Shown piece by piece: positions 23,101 through 32,000 of a stretch of DNA of 64,000 nucleotides. The notes beneath the pieces are model-generated. The model was not told the origin of the DNA and searched no databases. It saw only the letters and a program-made list of their open reading frames with translations. Source of the stretch: Thioploca ingrica (lineage in GTDB: Bacteria; Pseudomonadota; Gammaproteobacteria; Beggiatoales; Beggiatoaceae); contig AP014633.1 of the NCBI GenBank assembly GCA_000828835.1, positions 2,666,001 to 2,730,000 on the forward strand. Reading direction: 5' to 3'. The stretch's first letter is position 1; each line of letters opens with the position of its first letter. The position numbers were made by a program, and so were the translations under genes.

Positions 23101-25953
23101 ATTGGTCTCAGCGGTGTTTATCCCCAGGCAGGTAACCTGGAGCAATTTTGGCAAAACCTCAAAAACGGCCAGGACTGTATTACGGAGATTCCAGCCGACC
23201 GGTGGTCATTAGAGGGATTTTATCAGGCTGATGCGGATACCGCGCTACAGCAAGGATTAAGTTATAGTAAATGGGGTGGATTTGTGGAGTCGTTTGCAGA
23301 ATTTGATCCACTGTTTTTTAATATCTCTCCCAAAGAGAGCATGAGCATTGACCCACAAGAGCGGTTATTTTTACAAACAGCGTGGAAGGCATTGGAAGAT
23401 GCCGGATATACCCGAACTATGTTAAAAGAAACCTATCAGCAAAAGGTGGGTGTATTTGCCGGGATTACTAAAACCGGCTTTGACCTGTATGGACTAAAAT
23501 TGTGGCAAGAGGGAAGAAAATACTTTCCACACACCTCGTTCAGTTCAGTGGCCAACCGGCTCTCCTTTTTTCTAAATGTGCGTGGACCGAGTATGCCCAT
23601 TGATACCATGTGTTCCTCTTCATTAACAGCCATACATGAAGCGTGCGAACATATTTACCGGGGAGATTGTGAACTGGCTTTGGCTGGCGGTGTTAATCTC
23701 TACCTCCATCCCGCTAACTATATCGCCATGTGTGCAAAACAAATGCTGTCTAAAGACGGTCAATGCAAAAGTTTTGGCATTGGTGGCAATGGATTTGTTC
23801 CCGGTGAAGGAGCTGGCGTGGTATTGCTAAAGTCACTTGCTTCAGCCATCCGCGACCAAGATGCCATTCACGCCGTTATACGGGCCACCCAGGTCAATCA
23901 TGGTGGAAAAACCAATGGGTATACGGTGCCCAATCCTGGTGCCCAAACCGAATTGATCCGAAGTGCCTTGGATAAAGCCGGTGTCAATGCTCGGCATATA
24001 AGTTACATCGAAGCCCACGGTACCGGTACCGAATTGGGTGACCCCATAGAGATTACCGGGCTGACCCATGCCTTTCAGCATGATACTCAAGATGTTGGGT
24101 TCTGTAAAATCGGATCTGCCAAATCAAACCTTGGCCACTTGGAGGCCGCTGCCGGTATTGCCGGGTTGACCAAAACCATACTCCAAATGAAACATGGCAA
24201 AATTGTGCCCAGCCTCCACGCCAAAACCGTTAACCCTAATATTTCGTTTGAAAAAACCCCTTTTGTGGTAAATCAGGAATTAACCTCCTGGCCTCGTCCG
24301 CAACTTGATGGTACGGAGATTCCCCGGTTGGCAGGCATATCCTCATTTGGAGCTGGTGGGGCTAATGCCCATGTTATTCTAGAAGAATATCAGGATCATA
24401 ATTTGGCACCGGAAAAGGTAACCAGTGACAAGCCAACCGCTGCATCCGTAATTATCCCCTTGTCCGCCCAGACTCAGGCTCAGTTAGACCAACGGGTGGC
24501 TGAGCTGTTGGCATGGCTGAAAAGCGATTCGGTCAATCTGCATTCGCTCGCTTATACCCTTCAATTGGGGAGAGAAGCCATGGAATATCGGCTGGGCGTG
24601 GTAGTCTCTTCTATTCAAGAATTAAGGAATAGGCTCACTGACTACCTCTCAAAGAAACAGACAACTGAGCGGTTATATATTGGCAACAGTCATCAACTCA
24701 GCGAGGCAACAGCCCCGTTTAAGAGTGAAGAGAATCAGCAACAAACAATCAAAAAATGGCTTGAGCAACCGGAGTTAGAACCGTTATTAAAGCTATGGGT
24801 TAAGGGGGTCACTGTGGATTGGGGTCAATTTTATACTACTACTACCCCCCAACGGCTTCATTTGCCCACCTATCCGTTTAGCCAAAAGCGATACTGGATC
24901 AAAGATGAACCGGAGCAGCCAAAACGAACCGACGACTCACCCCCGGCATCAATGCCAAAAAATGAGTCACTTCTTTATGCTGAGAGTCAGCCGTTGGCAA
25001 CCATCGACCAAACCGACTCAGCCTCCTTGAGACGGCTAAGAGTGCCTGATGAGATTCCCCCCTTTAATCTCTCTGAAAATAGTGAAAAACCGTCCCGGAT
25101 TCCGTTGACACCGCTGGTAACAGCATCAGTTACAGAAAGCGGTCGTCACGCTGCGCCATGCCAGGTTAACGATGTATTAAAACCTGTGGATGTGTTGGAA
25201 GATCTGAAATCAGCCATTCCCACAGAGATAGCAGGGTTAGTCCCGACGTTGAATCGAACCGGTGTGATGCTTGAGCAGTTGACCCCGTGCTCCAAATCGT
25301 TTGTGGAGTTTGCCGGGCCGTGTGGTGGCTGGGTGCTCGATATTGGGTGCGCCTACGGTGTGGCTACTATTGCCGCATTGGAAAAGGGCGCTCATGTATT
25401 TGCAGTGGATATGGAGCAACAGCATCTTGATATTTTATCAGAACGCGTTAATGAAAAAACCCGACCCCAACTGGTAACCGAACAAGGGATGCTGCCTGAT
25501 GTTGACTTTGAGAAACATAGCTTTGCAGCAATCCATGCCAGCCGGGTAATCCATTTTTTATCACCGGAAGATGTGCAAAAAACTATCCGAAAAATGGCAG
25601 ATTGGTTGCAGCCTGGGGGGAAACTTTTCTTAATTTCTGATACGCCCTATACCGGCTATTGGAAATCAAAAGCATCAGAGTATGAGCGCCGAAAAGCCGC
25701 TGGTGATTCATGGCCTAGCTACATTGATAATGTGTATCAAGTATTTAACCCCCAAGAGACCATGGGCGGCCCCCCTCGCATCAACCCGCTTGACCCCGAT
25801 ACACTCCGACGAGAGTGTGAATATGTCGGGCTTGAGGTGGAATATGCCGGGTTTGAGGGGGTTGACAGCGATTTAAATACCCCAGAATCCAAACAACATA
25901 ATATGGAACAAGCGGCTGTCATTGCTATAAAACCCTTGACCGAAATTCGTTAA
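17176..25953 (+). CDS. PKS2: trans-AT polyketide synthase (KS0-ACP, KS-KR-ACP, KS-MT)
   Basis: A 2925-residue type I PKS without AT domains. Order by residue: KS about 35-450, with Cys209 (NTLCSGA) and the late His391 but Gln345 in place of the first catalytic His (EAQGMGI instead of EAHGTGT), hence a probable non-elongating KS0; ACP (GFDS, Ser689); KS about 775-1195 (Cys932, HGTGT and NIGHLE intact); KR about 1565-1810 (GGLGGLG, Tyr1720, Asn at +4); ACP (GIDS, Ser1871); KS about 1975-2400 (Cys2146, intact); a linker rich in Pro and Ser; then a C-terminal class I SAM methyltransferase about 2690-2920 (motif I VLDIGCAYG). No ACP follows the methyltransferase; the partner ACP is the N-terminus of PKS3, so the module is split across two proteins. 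The methyltransferase differs from the cMT in PKS3 (LEIGAGTGG) and looks like a stand-alone enzyme fused on. The start codon is supported by AGGAAA upstream. Confidence 0.95.
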   Translation: MDTRTKQMKIEQLFLQDDLKQTDSSSQPNVIQETVRSFNKEPIAIIGVSGFFPQCMSVREFWDVLDQDLSLIDEIPASRFNWKDHYDSTGTDPTKMRSKWGGFIPDIETFDAQFFKILPSEAEQLDPRQRLLLMSCYHSIEDAGYAPFSWKGSQTGVFIGVESNEYLQNLVEWNFPQDIGFSNVESMVANRISYLFDFKGPSEIVNTLCSGAAVALHRAVVSLRLGEVKQAIVGGANLILRPEPFVALSNARQISTTNSVNSFGKDPQGYLRSEGVITVVLKPLSQAETDGDAIYALIKNTAVNYNGQGGMSIAAPNVDAHSNLIQNCYQEVGTDPRQVEYIEAQGMGIELTDTVEWQAFNQALQHLAQAQDIRLATGQTRVSTLKPMLGHMHAASALGALLKIIWSFQTNKIYKILNITEINPHLSFQDQPCQLATETNEWSSPKGCRLAGLHSYGFSGNNAHILIEEYKAPVKKSNTQPDPVIIPISAETPEQVHTIVRNLLQHIQKHSEMDFSVFAHTLQHGRDVMASKVAFVATNMMHWSQQATAFLEGRIQQGVFTQDTTWDGDLMSQHAVAQSWCQGKSVTWETTPSYGWSARYHLPGYPFDRQRYWISKPIEPINPTTELGTEPVIEPASLSPKSVINDQRNSGDLFQQAERIIRNILSDFLKIPEGNIDLHAELSDLGFDSIWVLKLSSKLKEQYAISIDPISLFECTTPNAFIDYLCRVFPEKFCSTESIQERRSVFNTQSSVVDAKKKRIEAEPSNNAPNLNEAIAIIGLAGRYPKSKDLEAFWNNLQNGTDCIEEIPADHWDLKTHYHPDRETAIRTGKSYSKWGGFLSGLYEFDPLFFNISPHEAEQISPKERLFLQCAWHALEEAGYTPESLKNDTVGVFVGVTKAGYDAYPGTFGSIANRVSYFCDFHGPSMPVDTMCSASLVAIHEACQHIRFRDCDLALAGGVNAYIHPSHFNILAAGEFLSPDGRCHSFGKDANGMVAGEGVGAVLLKPLSKAIQDHDHIWGVIRSTAINHGGKTNGFTVPNPKSQQELIQLALKRSGINARHISYVEAHGTGTVLGDPIEVRGLTEAFQNDTEETQYCSLGSVKSNIGHLEAAAGISALTKILLQMKHQSLVPSLHSTELNPKINFSLTPFHVQQTQEPWNPTDQNGDTLPRVAGVSSFGAGGSNAHAIIEEYAPKPQTTVCSDNSDNTSFIIVLSAKNADRLNQQVKQLLIFIDQNADKPFSPYPLRDLAYTLQVGRKAFDERLALVVQSFQDIRKGLEGYINQKNPLPNLVAGQHKKYQQVFSHFTNDEDMRKIIEVWVTKKKYLKVAEAWAYGFTVDWSLLYTDSPPYRVSLPVYPFSTREYRIDDPNYLSDSVQSNINPQPDQSVGTFMVTPVWKESSISSAPLSDSQTKFSERWVVSCELKAFDSEVMQSNIPNSHCSILESNTIDLDSRFTDYTIGCFKLLRRILETKPTGPVLIQLLIPNTPEQSMFAGVLGLFKTAELENPKLFAQILQVDSQVTTKQLIECVQENVVRESHIKYEGDKRWVKGWQEQAEVIPTETVFKGSGIYLITGGLGGLGILFAKEILKQTQNTTLILTGRSALTAQKQTVLDSLRRLAETNPERVQYRSVDVANSEQVNELIQSIQQDYGKLNGILHSAGILKDNFILKKTTDEFEKVLAPKVAGTIQLDKATAQLDLDFFVLFSSVAAALGNVGQADYAAANAFMDLFAEYRNHLLKHHKRYGKTLSINWPLWKEGSMGIDAAQQAHLEETTGIYPMQTDTGIQFLYQSLGTDVSQHMVLEGVTQKIKKCFFATQLGTSAQSSTASVVDPTVFRKKTLTNIIDLFSKVIKLPAVEIDEHEDFQSYGIDSILINQLNQQLETVFGNISKTLFFEYENLDYLTEYLLRDYPSQCLTWTGLEKTPPNTQFPYIEPTTSTRTVVVEPVPDLQTGLADPLPSQQCRRNTDIDAKGIAIIGLSGVYPQAGNLEQFWQNLKNGQDCITEIPADRWSLEGFYQADADTALQQGLSYSKWGGFVESFAEFDPLFFNISPKESMSIDPQERLFLQTAWKALEDAGYTRTMLKETYQQKVGVFAGITKTGFDLYGLKLWQEGRKYFPHTSFSSVANRLSFFLNVRGPSMPIDTMCSSSLTAIHEACEHIYRGDCELALAGGVNLYLHPANYIAMCAKQMLSKDGQCKSFGIGGNGFVPGEGAGVVLLKSLASAIRDQDAIHAVIRATQVNHGGKTNGYTVPNPGAQTELIRSALDKAGVNARHISYIEAHGTGTELGDPIEITGLTHAFQHDTQDVGFCKIGSAKSNLGHLEAAAGIAGLTKTILQMKHGKIVPSLHAKTVNPNISFEKTPFVVNQELTSWPRPQLDGTEIPRLAGISSFGAGGANAHVILEEYQDHNLAPEKVTSDKPTAASVIIPLSAQTQAQLDQRVAELLAWLKSDSVNLHSLAYTLQLGREAMEYRLGVVVSSIQELRNRLTDYLSKKQTTERLYIGNSHQLSEATAPFKSEENQQQTIKKWLEQPELEPLLKLWVKGVTVDWGQFYTTTTPQRLHLPTYPFSQKRYWIKDEPEQPKRTDDSPPASMPKNESLLYAESQPLATIDQTDSASLRRLRVPDEIPPFNLSENSEKPSRIPLTPLVTASVTESGRHAAPCQVNDVLKPVDVLEDLKSAIPTEIAGLVPTLNRTGVMLEQLTPCSKSFVEFAGPCGGWVLDIGCAYGVATIAALEKGAHVFAVDMEQQHLDILSERVNEKTRPQLVTEQGMLPDVDFEKHSFAAIHASRVIHFLSPEDVQKTIRKMADWLQPGGKLFLISDTPYTGYWKSKASEYERRKAAGDSWPSYIDNVYQVFNPQETMGGPPRINPLDPDTLRRECEYVGLEVEYAGFEGVDSDLNTPESKQHNMEQAAVIAIKPLTEIR

Positions 25954-26019
25954 TAAACGTTATATAGATCAATGAACAGCCCCATTATTCAATAAGACAA
26001 AAATCGTTACCTAAAATTT

Positions 26020-29000
26020 ATGAAGACATCAACCGTGCAAAACCAAAGCGCCTGCACAACAGATAATTTCCAAACTATTCAAAATAGTCTACGAAACAGT
26101 TTAGCACTTGAATTGGATATGAAGCCGGAAGAGATAAACGACCAAACCCCATTTTCGGAAATTGGATTGGATTCAGTGAGTGGTGTAAGCTGGGTGAGAA
26201 AAGTTAACTCAGAATATGCCCTATCACTCACGGCAACCAAAACCTACGATTATCCTAATCTGCATGAATTCACCCAGTTTTTAATGGCGGAATTAAGCAA
26301 ACGAACCACTGGCAACCTCACAAAGGCAAACAATTCGGCGAAAGAAATCGAAACAATTGAGACGAAAAGCTCCCCAAAGAACGAAGCAAAAGAACACTCA
26401 AAGACAAACCAAACCACCAGTACTTTTTCGTTATCCCCGCCTAAAATGCTCTCAAAAGGACTTGGTACTCGTCCCACCGAATCAACACTGCCTAAGAAGC
26501 CTATTAAACCAGGAGATACATTTGGTTTGGTCTTAACTGAGCCGCATGAATGGCATCAACTCTCGGTCAGCGGTTGGCCAGTTGCAGAACCGTTAGCACA
26601 TGAGGTAACAATTAAGGTTTTTGCTTCAGCGATTAGTTTTACCGACACGATTTGTGTCAAAGGGTTGTATCCGATTGACTATCCATTTGTTCCAGGATTT
26701 GATGTGTCTGGGGTGGTCTCTGCCGTCGGAGATCGGGTAACGAGTGTTTCGGTTGGCGACCCAGTCGTTGCGCTAACCGGCCCCAAAATGGGGGGCCATG
26801 CCAGCCATGTCAATGTTCCAGAAACCCATGTGGTGGCCAAACCCGATTTTATTTCATTTGAAGAGGCCTGCTCTGTCCCCTTTGTATTTGGTACCGCTTA
26901 TTATGCCTTGGAAGAGTTGGGAAAACTGTCACCCAAGGAGCATGTGTTGATCCACACCGCCACGGGTGGATGTGGTTTGATTGCTTTGCAACTGGCCCGC
27001 CTAAAAGGGGCGGTTTGTTATGTCACAGCGGGTAAACCGGAAAAAATCGATTATCTTAAACGATTGGGGGTGCCTCATGTGATGAACTACCACACCACTC
27101 GGTTCGACCAAACCATTCAACGGATGACCCAAAACCGAGGTGTGGATATCGTATTAAATATGCTATCCGGCGAGGCGATTCAAAACGGCTTAAACTGTTT
27201 GGCACCCTCCGGTCGCTATGTGGAGCTTTCCGGTCACGGGCTATTAACCGCCCCCAAATTGGATCTGTCAAAATTACGATTTAATCAATCGATCCAAACC
27301 CTATTTTTTCATGGATTGCTTTGCCAAGAAAACGGTCAGTTGGCCCAAGAAATGCTTCAACTTATGGTTTCATGGCTTGAGTCGGAAAAAATTGTACCCA
27401 TTGTGTCACGCATTTACCCCATTCAGCAGATGGTTGAGGCATTGGAATTTGTCTCCCAAGGTAAGCACATTGGTAAAGTGGTCATTAGCCATACCCAACA
27501 AACGCCAACGGATATCACGGACCGGTGTTTGGAGCGGTTGCTAGCACAAAAACAAAAAGCTGAAATGTACCAAGAGGGGGCATCGTCGCCTTCCCCGGTT
27601 TGCCGGTTAAGCAACCAACCGTCAACTACTTCTCCGCCAACAGAGTACATAGGAACACCCCAAACAAAAAAAACCAGAAAGGTGGAGGTTACCGAAGAAA
27701 TCGCGGTGATTGGTATGGCGGGAAAATTTCCACAATCTGCTAACTTGTTTGAGTTTTGGGAAGCCATTGCCAGTGGAAAAAGCTGTATTACAGAAATTCC
27801 GGCAAAACGCTGGTCCATAAAGGAATATTACGATCCTAACCCAAGCGCTCTGGGCAAGACCAATTGCAAATGGATGGGATGTCTGGATGATGCTGACCAA
27901 TTTGATCCGCTCTTTTTTAATATCTCTCCTCGGGAAGCCGAGATCATGGATCCCCAACACCGAATCTTTTTAGAATCGGCCTGGCACTGTATTGAAGATG
28001 CTGGCATCCCCCCAAACTCATTATCAAATAGCCGCTGTGGGGTATTTGTAGGATGTGCTTCCAATGATTATTATATGCTGAATCAGCATGATTCTAAAAA
28101 TCAGGGGGTGATTGGGGCAACCGGCGGCACACCCTCTGTTTTACCTGCTCGTATCTCCTATTTTTTAAATTTAAAGGGACCATCCGTCGCTGTTGATACC
28201 GCTTGTTCGGCCTCTTTGGTAGCCGTTGCCCAAGCATGTGACAGTTTAATTCTGAAGAATAGCGATTTGGCCCTAGCCGGTGGTGTGTTGGTGATGCCTG
28301 GTCCTCTATTTCACGTGGGATTAGGACAAGGGGGCATGCTCTCCAAAGATGGGCTCTGTTTTACCTTTGATGCTCGGGCCAATGGATTTGTACCAGGCGA
28401 AGGGGTGGGCACAGTGTTACTAAAACGATTGTCCGACGCACTGCGCGATGGCGATCCTATTCACGGTGTGATTAAAGGATGGGGCATTAACCAAGATGGA
28501 AAAACCAATGGAATCACTGCCCCCAGCGGAAAAGCTCAAACCGCTTTGGAACAAGAGGTGTTTGAGCGGTTTTCAATAAATCCGGAGACCCTCACCTTAG
28601 TTGAGGCACACGGCACTGGCACCATACTGGGCGATCCTATCGAAGTGGAAGCCTTAACGGAGTCGTTTCGTGCCTTTACTCAAAAACAAAGCTATTGTGC
28701 ATTAGGTTCTGTTAAGAGCAATATCGGCCACTTGGGGCAAGGGGCTGGCATAGCTGGATTGATCAAAGTATTGTTGGCCTTACGGAATAAACAATTGCCC
28801 CCTACTATCAATTTTAACACCTTAAATCCAAATATATCTTTGGAAAAGAGTCCCTTTTATGTTAATACCCGGTTAAAGCCCTGGGAAACGGATGGAAATA
28901 TTCCCAGGTGTGCCAGTGTTAGCTCGTTTGGTTTTAGTGGAACCAATGCCTTTATGGTTGTGGAAGAAACTCCCAAAGCTGATCAGGCGTTTTACTCAAC

Positions 29001-32000
29001 AGAGTCCACAGCACCGTGGATCATTCCGCTTTCAGCCAAAAACAGTGATCAATTGCGGGATGCTGTCGAGCAACTGCATCAATTTTTACAAGTTACCACT
29101 GAGTCGAACGCCCCAGAACAAACTCTATCCAATAGAGCGTATACCTTACAGGTAGGACGGGTTGCTATGGAAGAGCGGGTGGTTTTTTTAGTGAAGGATC
29201 AAACTGATCTAATAAAAAAACTCCAGGACTTTTTAGACGGGGTGAAAGAGATAAACGGGTGCCTAATCCGTTCGAGCAAACAGAGCAACGATGCCTTAAG
29301 CAGCCTACTTGCAGATGAGGATATGGGCGATATTATCACCCAATGGGTGAAAAAACGAAAATATACCGAGTTGATGAAATTGTGGGTAAACGGGTTTGCC
29401 TTTGATTGGAATCATTTGTACCCGACACGTAAACCCAAGCGAATCAGCCTCCCCACTTATCCGTTTGCCAAAGAACAATATTGGATATCGAATAACCAGG
29501 AAGACACACCCAGCAAAGCGGAAAAAACCACTAATAAAACGGGACACATCCCCAAAACGGATCAATTACACCCGTTGCTCCATAAAAACAGTTCAACTGA
29601 TTCAGAACAATGTTTCACTTCAACCTTTAGCGGCACAGAGTTTTTTTTTACTGATCATGAAGTGAATGGCCAAAAGGTATTTCCCGGGGTCGGATATCTG
29701 GAGATGGCCCGGGCAGCGGTAGAGCATATGTCCGTTGATGACGATACCGATTTTCAACTCAAACAGGTGGTGTGGGCCCAACCGATTATAGTGGATACAG
29801 AAGCACGTGACGTGTTTATTGAGCTAGTTCCCCAAGAAGTTGACCGACAACATGGGTCGAGAACCTCCAAAGAGGCCTTAAAATATACCATCTACTCCAA
29901 GTCCGATGCAGGAGATGTGGTATTTCACTCCCAAGGCTCGGTGGTGTTTGCCCCCAATGGCCCCCCATCCAGAATAAACTTGGAAAAAATCCAGTCGCAA
30001 ATGACGCGGGCACCGCTAACGTTTGATCAAATTTATCAAGCATTTTTAAGTGTTGGCTTTTATTATGGACCAGGGCACCAAGGCATTCAAACCCTATACC
30101 GGGGAGATAATCAGGTACTGGCCAAATTGAGTCTTCCCCCCTCGATGGTTAACATATATAAGGACTATGTATTACACCCCGGTTTAATGGATTCAGCCTT
30201 ACAGGCATCGGTTGGCTTACGACTTGATCCGGCCATGCTTTCTGAAAACAATACAGTGGCTCAATCCGAACCGGCCAAATTGCCTTTTGCATTAGAGTCT
30301 TTAGAAATATTAAAACCATGCCCCACAGAGATGTATTCTTGGTTACGAGTGCGATCTCCCGAACCAGTCACCAAATCAACTGCCGTTCAAAAATTAGATG
30401 TTGATATCTGTGATGTTGAAGGGAATGTGTGCGTAAAAATTCGTGGGATTTCAGTCCGGATGAGATACGAGAAAACCGACCGGGCACAGCTTGAAATATC
30501 GGCAGCATTACCGACGAAAAACACGGTTACAACGCCGGATAATAAACAAGCAACACTAAAACGAAATGAGCCTCCCGACACCAAAGCGCTTTTAACAACA
30601 ACGTATCAAGAGTTGATTCAAACCGTGTCCCGGTTGCAAAAAATCAAACCGGAACAAATCGATTTAGAAACCCAATTGCCGGATTATGGTTTTGATTCCC
30701 TAATTTTTACCGAACTTGCCAACCAACTCAATGCTCAATTCGGCTTGGAGCTGATGCCGACCGTGTTTTTTGAGCAGGTTAATCTATCCCAATTGGGTGA
30801 ACATCTGGTTAAGAATTATGGTAAAAAGTTACAAGAAGTTTGGTATCCCCCGGTGGACCCGTTGGAGTCGGTTCCAAAGCCCCAATTAATAACGGAACCA
30901 GTAGTTCATCCGCAGCCGGCTGTTAAAAATACCGTTCTCCCCAAAACATCTTTTAGGCAATCTGAGCCAATTGCAGTTATTGGTATGGCTTGCCGATTTC
31001 CTGGATCGGCTCATTGTGAAGAATTTTGGCATCATCTGGAGGCTAATCATGACCTGATGACCGAAATTCCCCAAGATCGTTGGATTTGGCAAGATTACTA
31101 CGGCGACCCACGAACAGAACCAGGAAAAATAAACGTAACAGAGGGGGGATTTATTAAGAATCCGGATCGATTTGATGCGCGATTTTTTGAAATATCACCC
31201 ATAGAAGCCGAAACCATGGACCCACAACTCCGATTAAGTATGGAGACGGCGTGGACATGCATTGAAGATGCCGGATATCAAGCAAGTAACCTGGCAGGTA
31301 GCAACACCGGCGTTTATTTTGGTATCTCATCAACTTCTGATTATCGTGATTTGTGCCAACAACAGCATATTAACCAAGGGATGATTAGCGTGTTTTCTTG
31401 TATGACACCTAATCGATTGTCCTATTTTTTTGGATTTCATGGGCCCAGTGCCGCCATTGACACTGCCTGTTCCAGCTCCTTGGTTGCACTCCACCGAGCA
31501 GTGGGCGATATTCGCGCCAATCGGTGTAATATGGCATTAGTTGGGGGTGTAAACCTGATGTTAAATCCGGCCATGACAGCGGGATTAAATCAAACCGGGA
31601 TGTTAAGTGCTGATAGTCGTTGCCGAACCTTTGACAACCGAGCCAACGGTTATGTACGAGGCGAAGGGGTAGGTGTGATATTATTAAAACCACTCTCCGC
31701 CGCCATCCAAGATGGCGATCACATATACGGCACCATTATCGGTAGTGCCGAAAATCATGGCGGCAAGGCCACATCTCCCACTGCACCCAACCCGACCGCC
31801 CAAAAACAACTGCTCATTGACGCCTATATATCAGCTGGGATACCCCCCGACACGGTGACATATATTGAGGCCCACGGAACCGGTACCAAGCTTGGAGACC
31901 CCATCGAAATCGACGCACTTAGGGGCGCGTTTCAAGACTTATATAAACGTTTTCAACTCCCCACGCCTAAGCAACCCAGTTGTGCTATTGGCTCTGTAAA

